Origin: a marine bacterium B5-7
Lineage (GTDB): Bacteria > Pseudomonadota > Gammaproteobacteria > Arenicellales > CAJQKF01
Direction of reading: 5' to 3'
DNA: 64,000 bases
Assembly: GCA_021604525.1 (NCBI GenBank)
Contig: BQJD01000016.1
Coordinates: forward strand, 1-64,000
In this document: positions 6,986-16,900 of the stretch, piece by piece
Layout of the letters: every line of letters starts with the position of its first letter
How positions within the stretch are numbered: position 1 is the stretch's first letter
The notes under the pieces: model-generated
Databases searched by the model: none
Told to the model about the DNA's origin: nothing
The model's input: only the letters and a program-made list of their open reading frames with translations
Made by a program: the position numbers and the translations under genes

Positions 6986-9900
6986 ATGCAATGTGAGGTG
7001 TGTGGTGCAGAAAACAGATCGCAACGGCGTTTCTGTCATAGCTGTGGCGCGGCGCTCATGCGTCGTTGTGACGTATGTGAATTCGACAACGAAGGCGATG
7101 CGAGATTTTGTGGTGGTTGTGGTATTTCACTTGAGGTAAAGCCGGCACCCGCTGTGTCGGAGTCATCGCCTTCAGTGACGACGCCAATGGCGGATGCCAC
7201 GAGTGATGCTGGCGACCGCGACGATGCCCCGGAATCTGTCGCGGAACGACGCCAGCTTACGGTCATGTTCTGTGATCTGGCCGATTCCACCGCGCTGTCC
7301 AACCGTATCGATCTCGAAGAACTCAATCGACTGAATCGTACCTACCAGCAATCCTGCACTGAGATTGTCGACGCCTATCACGGTTTTGTCGCCCGTTATA
7401 TGGGTGATGGATTGCTATGCTATTTCGGCTACCCCAAAGCGCATGAGAACGATGCCGAAAATGCCGTTCGATGCGCGCTCGAAATTATCGAACGGGTACC
7501 GCCATTGCTTGAACTCGATGACGGCACAACCGGGTTTGTGGTGCGTATTGGAATTGCCACGGGTCCTGTTGTGGTTGGTGAGGTGGTCGGTGAAGGCGAT
7601 GCGCGTGAAAGCACGGCGGTGGGTCGAACACCGAACCTTGCCGCACGACTTGAATCCCTTGCGGTGGGTGGTGGCGTGGTTATCTCTGAAGAAACCCATC
7701 GGCTCATCGGCGATCTATTTGTCTGTCAGGATGCCGAGAGCAATTTGCTCAAAGGTTTCGATAAGCCGATACGTAGCTGGCGTGTCATTGGGCGAATGCA
7801 GTCCGGGACCCGCTTCGAAGCAACATCGGGTGTGCGCCTGACGCCGTTTGTGGGTCGACAACGGGAGATCGATTTGCTGGACGATTGCTGGCGTGAATCC
7901 TGTGCCGGCAGGGGACAGATTGTGTTGCTTAGCGGTGAACCGGGCATCGGCAAATCGCGCCTTGTCCGCAGTGTGATCGATCGCACCGCGGATGCTGGCG
8001 TTAACGTTTTACAGTGTTCGCCGTACCATCGCGACAGCGCCTATTTTCCGGTAATCGAACAACTGGAACGGGATTTTCGCGCAACCGCAGGCAGTGATCT
8101 CGGGCACTGGCTAATAGCAGAATTCGAAGAACGCGGAATCGATATCGACGACACAATAAATGTGTTACGAAATCTGATAGAACCGGGATCGGTTGTAGCG
8201 TCCTCGACGGCGCCGCCCCTTACCGGTGCTGAGGCGAAACGCCAGATGCTGGAATTGTTGCAACGCTGGTATCTATCGAGCGGTGAAGGCGCAGCCAGGT
8301 CTCTGGTGATCGAAGATCTGCACTGGATAGACCCCAGTACCCAGGAGCTTGTCGATTTGCTGTCAAGTCGTGTCAACAATGTCGCCTTGTTGATGGTATT
8401 GAGTTTTCGACCTGAATATTCGGTGCCATGGGTCGATTTTCCTTATGCCCACCTCGTCAATCTGAATCGCATGACGCCAGGGCAGTGTGAAGACATGGTG
8501 CGGGAAGTGCTGGGTGACTCCCTGTCTGCCACCATGGTCAAGAAGATAGTCGAGCGTACCGATGGCATTCCCTTGTTCGTGGAAGAGTTGAGTCGCATGC
8601 TTGCGATGGCTGACAGTAAACTTGATGAGGGTCAACTTGAAATTCCGGCGACTCTTGCCGATTCCCTGAATGCGCGTCTCGATGCATTGGGCGATGTTCG
8701 CCGTACCGCGCAAGCTGCTGCAGTTATCGGGCGGGAGTTTGATGTATCGCTAACGGCTGTATTGACCGGACTTGAATCTGACGACTTGAATCGACATCTC
8801 GATCAACTGGTGGCGTCAGGATTGGTGTTCCGCTTTGGTAGCGGCGAGGATGCGCGATACCAGTTCAAGCACGCGCTGGTACAGGATGCAGCTTATGCCG
8901 GTTTGCTTCGCGAGAGACGTGAACAGTTTCACCGTCGCGCGGCGATTGCCCTTGAGGAGCGTTCAACCACACGCTCTGTTCAGCCCGATCTGGTAGCGCA
9001 CCATTTTGAGAATGCAGGGGAGTTGGCCCAGGCGATTAAATATCGGTGTATAGCCGGGCAAGCAGCACTTGATCAGTCTGCAACGACAGAAGCATTGTCG
9101 AATTTCAAAAAGGCGCAAACATTGCGGGCCGACTCACTTGATGCAGATGATGCAATGGATTTGTCTATTCAAATGGGGTTGTCGGCAAGCTATCGATTTG
9201 CCGATAACTACCAGGATGCACTGGGCTGTCTCGATAAGGCCGAAGTGCATGCCACATCGATTGAAGATATCGAGGCATTGAACGACATATGCAATCTGCG
9301 GGGAAATATTTATTTCCCGCTGGGCAACCTTGAAGGTTGTATCGAGCAACACGGACGATCTCTTGAGTATGCGAAAGAACTTGGCTCGCTTGAAAGACAG
9401 GCACGCGCAATCGGCGGGTTGGGAGATGCCCATTACCTTCGTGGTGAGATGAAAACCGCAACTGCCAGGTTCATCGAGTGCTGCAAGATCAGTGAACGCA
9501 ATGGCTTCGTTTTTCAAGATGCCGCCAATCGCGCGATGATTGGCTGGAGTCGCCTGTATGAACTGGAGATCGAACAGGCATACGACAACGCCATGGATGG
9601 AATCCAGCTATGTATTCGTTGCGGACATTTGCGTGGACAGATGATTGCCGAATCGCTGGCTGTCTTTACTCTTAACGAGATGGATCAAGCTGAACGTGCG
9701 GCGGGTCATGCGGCAACCGCACGACAGCTTGCACAGCAAATCGGTGCACGCAATTTCGAAGCGGCCATTGTATTTTTTGCAACGCGCTTTACCGATCCGG
9801 ATAGTGATTGTGAATTGCAGCGTGAATCAATTATCCAGGCTGCGGACAGAAGTCGGGAGCTGGGTTTTGGATATCACGGACCGGCCATTATTGGAGGACT

Positions 9901-10258
9901 ACTAAGTCTGACATCTGATGCTGCGAAACGCGCGCGTCTGTCGCAGGAGGCGGAGGAAGCACTGGCATCGTCATGTGTCGGTCACAATTACTACTGGTTC
10001 TATCGACATGCCATGGATGCGGCATTGCATTATCAGGACTTCGATAGCCTGAAACGGTACAGCGATGCTTTGACTCGTTATGACAAGACAGAACAGTCTG
10101 CCTGGACACGATTTTTTTGTGAACGTGCAGAGGTGCTTGGTGCACTCACTAAAGGTGAGTGTGATAAAGCTCTTCTGGCAAGACGTGATGCTTTGCTGCA
10201 GGAAGCGATGAGCAAAAAACTCAAGCAAGCGGCGAAAATGCTGGAAAGCATCATGTGA
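6986..10258 (+). CDS. Zinc-ribbon/class III nucleotidyl cyclase with AAA-type ATPase and TPR domains
   Basis: This 1090-residue multidomain signalling protein starts at ATG 6986, with GGGA about 6 bases upstream, rather than the ATG at 6971. Two zinc ribbons lie at the N-terminus: CEVCG...CHSCG and CDVCE...CGGCG, within about the first 60 residues. A class III cyclase domain follows (about 85-265) with the metal-binding FCDLADST and YMGDGLLCYFG motifs. An ATPase module comes next, with Walker A GEPGIGKSRL and a LVIEDLHWIDPSTQELVDLL Walker B region. The remainder is helical TPR-like repeats. It should make cAMP or cGMP in response to a protein or ligand signal; the substrate residues cannot be called safely. 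It is monocistronic and divergent from the choline-sulfatase cluster. Confidence 0.9.
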   Translation: MQCEVCGAENRSQRRFCHSCGAALMRRCDVCEFDNEGDARFCGGCGISLEVKPAPAVSESSPSVTTPMADATSDAGDRDDAPESVAERRQLTVMFCDLADSTALSNRIDLEELNRLNRTYQQSCTEIVDAYHGFVARYMGDGLLCYFGYPKAHENDAENAVRCALEIIERVPPLLELDDGTTGFVVRIGIATGPVVVGEVVGEGDARESTAVGRTPNLAARLESLAVGGGVVISEETHRLIGDLFVCQDAESNLLKGFDKPIRSWRVIGRMQSGTRFEATSGVRLTPFVGRQREIDLLDDCWRESCAGRGQIVLLSGEPGIGKSRLVRSVIDRTADAGVNVLQCSPYHRDSAYFPVIEQLERDFRATAGSDLGHWLIAEFEERGIDIDDTINVLRNLIEPGSVVASSTAPPLTGAEAKRQMLELLQRWYLSSGEGAARSLVIEDLHWIDPSTQELVDLLSSRVNNVALLMVLSFRPEYSVPWVDFPYAHLVNLNRMTPGQCEDMVREVLGDSLSATMVKKIVERTDGIPLFVEELSRMLAMADSKLDEGQLEIPATLADSLNARLDALGDVRRTAQAAAVIGREFDVSLTAVLTGLESDDLNRHLDQLVASGLVFRFGSGEDARYQFKHALVQDAAYAGLLRERREQFHRRAAIALEERSTTRSVQPDLVAHHFENAGELAQAIKYRCIAGQAALDQSATTEALSNFKKAQTLRADSLDADDAMDLSIQMGLSASYRFADNYQDALGCLDKAEVHATSIEDIEALNDICNLRGNIYFPLGNLEGCIEQHGRSLEYAKELGSLERQARAIGGLGDAHYLRGEMKTATARFIECCKISERNGFVFQDAANRAMIGWSRLYELEIEQAYDNAMDGIQLCIRCGHLRGQMIAESLAVFTLNEMDQAERAAGHAATARQLAQQIGARNFEAAIVFFATRFTDPDSDCELQRESIIQAADRSRELGFGYHGPAIIGGLLSLTSDAAKRARLSQEAEEALASSCVGHNYYWFYRHAMDAALHYQDFDSLKRYSDALTRYDKTEQSAWTRFFCERAEVLGALTKGECDKALLARRDALLQEAMSKKLKQAAKMLESIM

Positions 10259-10446
10259 GTTAGCAGGGCGTTGATCGGGGTGGCCTGATGTACCGGCGTT
10301 GCGTACTATACTGGTTATGCAGTATCGGTCGATGGCAGACTCACTGGAAATTATTCAGATTCTCTATCGGTTGATCCTCTGCGCCAGTACCCATGCGGTT
10401 GTATGTGGGCAAGATCAATTTGATATTTACTGCTGTTTGAATCCCC

Positions 10447-11337
10447 ATGTCCCAAGTACGTATCCAGTTCACCCTGTTCTCTGCCTTTTATTCGCCGTTG
10501 ATCGTCACCATGGCAGGCGGATTTCTTCGTGATGAGGGTATCGATTATGAATGGTCAGTCGCGCCCCCCGGGCATTCAGCTATCGAAGCGGTCGTCAGCG
10601 GTTCTGCCGATGTGATTCAGTCGGCGCCAAGTCAGGCATTTACAAGTCTTAACCAGGGACGAAAACCGCCTGTGGTGCACTTCGCCCAGATCAATGAGAT
10701 GGACGGATTTTTTATCACCGCTCGTAACCCCGATGAGAATTTCGACTGGAATGTGCTGGAGGGCTCGGAAGTCGTTCTGTTTGAAAGTGGTCAGCCCAAT
10801 GCAATGTTTCGTTATGCCTGCCACAAGGCAGGTATAAATCATGATGAGATCAAGGCAATCCATCCCGGTGGTGCCGATGCCATTGATCGTGCCTTTCGGG
10901 AAGGCCAGGGCCGCTTCGTACAGCAACAAGGACCCTATCCGCAACAGCTTAAGTCAGAAGGCCTTGGTTCTATCGTCGCCCAGGTGGGTCCTGTGATCGG
11001 CAGTTGTGCGTTTTCGAGCCTCGCCGCATCACCCGAATGGCTGGACACGCCGGAAGCGGTTGCGTTCACACGTGCTTATCGCGCCGCACGTCGCCATCTT
11101 AACGATGCATCGGCGGATGAGATTGTCGATCTGACACAGTCGTGGTTTCCCGGAATCGATCACCTGGCATTGAAAGATTGTATCGCTTCCTATCAGTCGC
11201 TTGGCTGCTGGACGCCGCACATCGAGATTCGCCGTGAGGCATTCGATGTCATCAATGATGTATTTCAATACACTGGTGCGATATCGAGGCGTTATGATTA
11301 TGACAAGGTTTGCTGCCTACCGCCGGATAGTTGTTGA
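10447..11337 (+). CDS. NMT1/THI5-like substrate-binding protein, no signal peptide
   Basis: This 296-residue protein resembles the periplasmic-binding fold of NMT1/THI5-like and SsuA-type proteins. Typical blocks are the N-terminal FYSPLIVTMAGGFLRDEGI, SAIEAVVSGSADVIQSAPSQAF and a later SGQPNAMFRYACHKAGI. There is no signal peptide or lipobox, and no ABC permease or ATPase gene nearby. It may therefore act in the cytoplasm, as a THI5-like biosynthetic protein or a sensor, rather than in uptake. The C-terminus contains two adjacent Cys residues (DKVCCLPPDSC). The start is ATG 10447; the ribosome binding site is weak. The ligand is unknown. Confidence 0.75.
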   Translation: MSQVRIQFTLFSAFYSPLIVTMAGGFLRDEGIDYEWSVAPPGHSAIEAVVSGSADVIQSAPSQAFTSLNQGRKPPVVHFAQINEMDGFFITARNPDENFDWNVLEGSEVVLFESGQPNAMFRYACHKAGINHDEIKAIHPGGADAIDRAFREGQGRFVQQQGPYPQQLKSEGLGSIVAQVGPVIGSCAFSSLAASPEWLDTPEAVAFTRAYRAARRHLNDASADEIVDLTQSWFPGIDHLALKDCIASYQSLGCWTPHIEIRREAFDVINDVFQYTGAISRRYDYDKVCCLPPDSC

Positions 11338-11370
11338 TGTCGGATAGTACGGAGTAATCAAAATCGCACA

Positions 11371-11676
11371 GTGATATCCCCGATCGATTTTCTGCTGGCT
11401 GTCATCGCAGTTATGGCGGCGGGATTTATCTGGACGAATCTCAAGTTTCGTGAACACGCCAACCGCATAGCCGGTGAATATTGTCGCGAGGCCGAAGTTC
11501 AATTTCTTGATGGATCGGTAAGTTTCGGTACCTTTGGAATCGTTCGAAACCGCAACTGGTTTCGGTTGCGGCGGGTGTATGTGTTCGAATACACCAGACA
11601 GGGTGTGACCCGTCATCATGCCGCTATCGTATTTATCGGTCGTGAATTCACAAATCTTCTGTTGATTGAACCATGA
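11371..11676 (+). CDS. DUF3301 family membrane-anchored protein
   Basis: This 101-residue protein has one N-terminal membrane segment (FLLAVIAVMAAGFIW) and a short soluble domain. The pattern REHANRIAGEYCREAEVQFLDGSV followed by RLRRVYVFEYTRQGVTRHHA matches DUF3301, a family of unknown function found in gammaproteobacteria. The start is GTG at 11371 with GGAG some 16 bases before. Its last codons overlap the next gene by 4 bases (ATGA), so the two are cotranslated. Confidence 0.85.
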   Translation: MISPIDFLLAVIAVMAAGFIWTNLKFREHANRIAGEYCREAEVQFLDGSVSFGTFGIVRNRNWFRLRRVYVFEYTRQGVTRHHAAIVFIGREFTNLLLIEP

Positions 11677-12542
11677 ACCATTTGAAAATCGCAGTCACGT
11701 TGCTTGTTCTCGCAGGTATTGCAGCGTCCACTACTGTGATTGCCGAAATCGATGGTTCCAGTGTCTGCGCATATCGTCAACGAATTGATCTGATATTGAA
11801 TACGCGCATCGTGCCCGGTGTTCAGGATGAGTTACACGAGATTGGTCGACATGACTTGGTCACACAAATATTCGACATCATCCAGCCATGGGCAATTTCG
11901 ATAGCCGTTGGTGACTATTACCTGGCGCGCTCCCAAAGTGGACTTGTGATTACGGGTCTTGAGGGCTTGTTGAGTGAGCTTGAGCCGAAGGTTGCAGATA
12001 ACCGTCAAGCGAGGTATGCGCATTTACTGCTGACCGCAACCCTGGCGCGTGTGAACCTGGTTAACTATGAATGGGGTCGCGCAATTCACTATGGTCATTT
12101 GGCGCGAGAGGATCTTTTCTGGTTCGAGTCGAGATATCCCGATGACTCGCGTTCACTGATTTTTCGCGGCATGTACGAGTACTATGTCGGTGTTGCGCCC
12201 GTATGGCTCAAAAGTGTCGGTTGGTTGCTTGGTGTTAACGGTAATAAATCTGAAGGAGTGAGATATCTGGAAGCGGCGGTAACGGCCAATGGACCGCTCG
12301 CGCCGGAGGCGGCGCGGATGCTGTTCGCAGAAGTGCGAAACGCTGATCGCGAGTCCTGCCGATACCTGGGTCTGGCCGCTGACCTGACCGAGTTTTATCC
12401 GGATAACGCCGAATTTCAGTGGTACCTGGTACGGGAACTGCGTCGCTGCGACGCGCTGGAAACGCCGATCAAGGATGCCCCGCGACTCGATCCACCCTGT
12501 ATTTCAACCCATCGACAGGTTTCGGCAGACAGGTCGTTCTAA
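11673..12542 (+). CDS. Secreted helical protein of unknown function
   Basis: This is a 289-residue protein with an N-terminal signal peptide (hydrophobic LKIAVTLLVLAGIAAST, cleavage expected after the VIA of VIAEIDG). The rest looks helical, with TPR-like character (LLLTATLARVNLVNYEWGRAIHYG, EGVRYLEAAVTANGPLAPEAARML). Two Cys residues lie near the C-terminus. It is coupled to the DUF3301 gene by an ATGA overlap and converges on the peptidoglycan-binding gene with only 22 bases between stops. I do not recognise a named family. Confidence 0.75.
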   Translation: MNHLKIAVTLLVLAGIAASTTVIAEIDGSSVCAYRQRIDLILNTRIVPGVQDELHEIGRHDLVTQIFDIIQPWAISIAVGDYYLARSQSGLVITGLEGLLSELEPKVADNRQARYAHLLLTATLARVNLVNYEWGRAIHYGHLAREDLFWFESRYPDDSRSLIFRGMYEYYVGVAPVWLKSVGWLLGVNGNKSEGVRYLEAAVTANGPLAPEAARMLFAEVRNADRESCRYLGLAADLTEFYPDNAEFQWYLVRELRRCDALETPIKDAPRLDPPCISTHRQVSADRSF

Positions 12543-12564
12543 TCACCTCAGGGCTTCGCATCAC

Positions 12565-13896
12565 TTACTCTACCGTGAAATTGCGCAACAGCACCATGGT
12601 TTCATTGTTATCGTCCGTCAGGCTGATCTCGTTTTCAGAGTTCATCACGTATCGATAGGTTTCAGGTTTTGCTGAACCCTGGGCGGTGAGATACAGGGTG
12701 TCAGCGGTTGCTTCAACCATTCCGGTCTCGAGAACGGCGCCATTTTCTGTGGCCATGTGAAATTCCCCTGCATTGTTAATACCCAGCAGGATGATGTTTT
12801 CTTCGCCCGGTTTCATCCAGTACCAATGCCCCGACAGTGACTGCGTGACCGACGATGGGGCAGGTGGGGGTAACGTCGGACTCGGCCCGGCTTCGGGCTT
12901 TGTAGCGATGCTGAGGTTATTGCTTAAGGATTCATGGCCGGTGGTGTTGTTCTGTGGTGGGGATGAAGTTATCGCTGGTAACTGCGGCGCAGGCGGTGGT
13001 GAGGATTGTGTGCTATTCGATGCATCAGGCCTGGGCGGGGTTATTGACGAACTCTGGCTTACCGCAGCGGGTGTTGAAACAACCGGGACTGAAAGCGTCG
13101 GTGCAGGAATGGGTAATGCGCCTGGTGCCAGAGCCGCAATCGTTAGCCTGTGCATCTGTGCCAGCCATTGACCGGTAGCCGGATCGCAGCGCACCACCTG
13201 GGGCCACACACGAGCCAGTTCCGCATCGTAGCGGGCGGCAATCTCACTCTGGTATCGAGGAGTTAACTGTTGTGCGGTCAGGAGTAACTCATTGCGAAAT
13301 CGTCCATCCCGCGAGCCACTACATACTGCCTGATGGGCATCGGCCGCAGCGGAATAGACGCTGGCGCTGAGTAGTTGCTGCAACTCAGGTGGCAGTGTCG
13401 ATAACTCGGCAAGAGATGGTTGGCCAGCAGCCGGTGTTGTCGTTGGTATCGTAGTGGGGACTGTAACCGGCTGTGTTCGCCGGGTGGCGGTATCACGCAG
13501 GCGGGATAGCAGATAAGGCGAGATCCGGCCATCCACCGGCATATTGTTTTGCCGCTGGAACAGACTGATGGCCTGGGTGGTACGAGGCCCGGATCGGCCA
13601 TCAACAAGTCCCGGATCGTAACCGAGATGACTGAGCAGTTGCTGGACTTCGTACACTTCAGGGCTGGTAGTGGACGCCGCATTACCCTTGAACATGCCCT
13701 TGAAGCGGTCAAACAGGTTTTTGCCGCGACTGGCGGCACGATCGATCCCTTCAATGGCACGGTCGGTTGTGTCGAGTGTCTGGTTAGCATCGTTGATGGC
13801 ATCCGCCAACGTTGTTTGTGCAGCGAGCATCATGATTACCAGCAGGATTGCCGATGTCCGAATGGCGCTTTGAAGATGTGAGATGGCTTGTGGCAT
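12565..13896 (-). CDS. Exported peptidoglycan-binding-domain protein with Pro-rich linker
   Basis: This 443-residue protein begins with a signal-like hydrophobic stretch (AILLVIMMLAAQTTLADA). A PG_binding_1 domain covers about residues 78-135 (VQQLLSHLGYDPGLVDGRSG...TTQAISLFQRQNNM). A middle segment of about 100 residues rich in Ala and Leu has no clear family. A long Pro/Ser-rich, probably disordered, linker follows (about 255-345). A compact C-terminal domain of about 90 residues starts at SGHWYWMKPGEENIILLG. GGAGG lies about 6 bases before the ATG, a strong ribosome binding site. It sits 57 bases downstream of the large Sel1/TPR gene, probably in one operon. It probably binds cell-wall glycan in the periplasm. 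Confidence 0.82.
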   Translation of the reverse strand: MPQAISHLQSAIRTSAILLVIMMLAAQTTLADAINDANQTLDTTDRAIEGIDRAASRGKNLFDRFKGMFKGNAASTTSPEVYEVQQLLSHLGYDPGLVDGRSGPRTTQAISLFQRQNNMPVDGRISPYLLSRLRDTATRRTQPVTVPTTIPTTTPAAGQPSLAELSTLPPELQQLLSASVYSAAADAHQAVCSGSRDGRFRNELLLTAQQLTPRYQSEIAARYDAELARVWPQVVRCDPATGQWLAQMHRLTIAALAPGALPIPAPTLSVPVVSTPAAVSQSSSITPPRPDASNSTQSSPPPAPQLPAITSSPPQNNTTGHESLSNNLSIATKPEAGPSPTLPPPAPSSVTQSLSGHWYWMKPGEENIILLGINNAGEFHMATENGAVLETGMVEATADTLYLTAQGSAKPETYRYVMNSENEISLTDDNNETMVLLRNFTVE

Positions 13897-13953
13897 GAAT
13901 CAACCTCCTTCCATCGTTACTAATTCACTCCTGTTAATGGACTTATGTGGCGA

Positions 13954-16900
13954 CTAATTCATGACCTTGCTCAACGCCTTGTTCAGGTCATTGGCGAGTC
14001 GCCTTCCCTCATCCGACAGCTTGTAATAGCCGATTTTCTGCATCTCCTCATAGGCGCCTTCATAGTCGCCCATTTGCATGAGTTCCTGGGCCAGATAAAC
14101 AATCGCATCCCCTGCCGCCTCACCCGCTTCGCCGGCAAAATTACTGTCGCCACTTGCCGATGCGATACGTGGTATGCCGACTGCCGGACCGAGACTGGCT
14201 GCCGCCCGCAATGCGGCGATGGCTTCTTCCCGCCGACCTGATGCCTTAAGCACGAGGGCAGCATCACGCCAGGCAGAAGCGACGAGTGTGGCGGCATTGA
14301 CTGGGGCGGGGGGTTGAGTGCCTGGATCGCGTATGTCAGGTAGCATGGCATTAAACAGCTCATCAGATTCCCAACCCGGTGGAAATCGTGACACGTCAGC
14401 AATCGTGCCTTCAGCAAGAGAGAGTTGATCGTCTCCTCCTATGCCGGTATTCGTGACGAGTTGTCCAAGGCGTGCCCGCAGAGCCATGATTAATCCGAAA
14501 TCTCTGGCATCGCGGGGAATCCTGGCGGTGACGTCAGCGGGTTCATCCAGTTCGATACGTGTCTGTTCCATGGCCAGGGCCATTCTCCATGCTGCTGCGG
14601 CACCGGCATAATCGCCCTGAGCCTCGCGAACAGCGCCGAGATAGGCAGGGACCCGGGCATCGGCGGGGTCGAGTTCTGCAGCCCGTTCCAGGTCCACAGT
14701 TGCCGCTTTCCAGCGGGTCGTCGCCATGTGATCCCAGACCCGTTTAAGCAATGGTGCAGCGGTGGTTTGATAGAAGCGATTCACCAGGATTTGTTGCTCG
14801 ATCTGTTTGTCTGTCATGCCCAACTGATCATAAAGTCGTTCGAGGTGCTCATAAGCCTCGACACGTTTCGGTTGTGCTTCTATCGCTTTTTTCAAGCTCG
14901 ATTCCGCATCGTTTGCCCTCCCGGACCACAGTGCCGCCTCTGCTTCGAGAAGTAATCCATCATAGGTTCCACGGGTGGCGGCAATCGCACGTTGCATCGC
15001 TTTAATGGAATGACTCCTGAGCTGTTCGGCCTGTGCATCGAGTTGGTTGGCACGATTCAGATCGGCAGCCGTGGGCGGGTAACAGGTTGTGGTAGTGACA
15101 TCCCATACGCCGTCATAACGATGTTCGGTATGGGTCGATGATGAGCAGGTATCCTGTCGCAAGCGATGAGCCTCCGCGTTCATCCAGTTGGCGCGCCGGC
15201 CCTTGTAGAAGGCATATAACGACAAGGCCTTGGGATCGTTCGGTGCAATGGCAATCGCATCATCGGCAAGTTTTTCAGCTTCGTCCGTGCGCCCAAGACG
15301 CGACAGGACGGCAGCCTTGTTGAGCATCGCGCCGACATGGCGCGAATCGATAGCCAGCGCTTCATCATAGTGTTTAATGGCGTGTTGCAGTTCGCTCGCT
15401 TCCGAACTCTGCCAGCGGTAGTTGATCCGTCCTCGGCGCGGTTCCACCGATTCACCCCGTGGATAGGCCTCGTCGGCGAGAAAGCGGCCGATGGCCACAT
15501 GCGCGTCCGGATTGTCCGGCTCGGCATCCACTGCGGATTCCAGTTGTCGCAAGCGCGCCTGATACCATTCGTCGTAACGAATGCGTTCCGCAGCGGCGTT
15601 TCGCTGAAGTCGTCTTGCATAGGGTAACAATGCTTTCACGCCGGACGTGCGGGCCGCTGCCGCCAGATCACGCCACCAGCGCATGGCCGGCAGGGTCGGT
15701 GACAGTCTGGCAAGTGCCTCGTCGACTTCCCCTTCGGCGATGGCTACCGACTCGGGGTCGAGGTTGCGTGCCACTTCAATATCATGATGAGCCTGATCGG
15801 CATCGCCCATTCTTGCCGCGCTGAGTGCCCGCCATGCGTAGCTGTCAGCGACGTCCGGGTTCATGGTCAATGCGATGGTGAATTGCTTACGGGCGCTTTG
15901 CGATCGTCCGAGTTCCAGCCAGCAGAGTGCGAACAGGGCTGCCACCTCGGAATTGTCCTTAAGGCTGCGCTGGGCGAAATCCGCATATTCCATCGCCTCC
16001 TGATAGCGTTTTTCTTCGAGCAGCTTCCAGGCTCGATCCAGTTGTTTTTCGGCGAGTCCGGGTTCCGACATATGGCGGTTGGCAAACCAGCTTGCGGCTC
16101 GTTTTCTACGCTTGCTGACTTCAATAGCCGACACCCCCGACTTGCCGCAGCGCTGGTCGGCATAGGATGCAGCCATCTGGTAAATCAGGAAGGAGGCATA
16201 GGCAGTGGTGTAATCCGTTCCACCCTGGATGACATGGCCCGGCACCGATACCGCGGCAGCGACAGTACAATCCGGCGTTGCCGCTTGCTCACCCTGAAGG
16301 CTGCGTGGTACTGGAATCGAATGTGCCTGACTCACCCGACCGCTCATGGTTTCTGATACATAGGTCCACAACTTCGCCTCACGACCGGTTCCGCCCAGAA
16401 GTCCATAGCGGTTGAAATCCGCTTCACTCTCGGTGTAACGCCCGTTAAAAACCCGGGCAACGCCCCGTGCCAGTATCAGGGTGGCGTTATCACCGGTTTG
16501 CGACAGTGCCGTGTCAAAGAGAGATTCGGCGGCTTGGTATTCACCGGAGCGAAGCGCTTCGAGACCCAAAAGATAAGATTCAATAAAGTCGTCACTGTTG
16601 TCCGCAGAAGCGGAGGCAGTGGTGTTTTGTGTAGATGCGGATGAACTTAGCCGTTGTTGCGCCTGCTGGTTGCCGGCATCGGCAGCCGCCTTGAACCAGC
16701 GCTGCGCGGTTTGTGCATTTTTCTCAACGCCGGTTCCCGCGTCAAACAAACGCGCCAGGTTGTACATGCCATCGGCATTACCGGCATCGGCGGCTTTTTG
16801 ATACCAGGAGGCAGCCAGTTGCGGGTCTTTATTGACGCCATACGCTTTTTCGTAACTGTAACCGAGCGCAACCATGGCGCCGGCATGATTACCTGATGCC

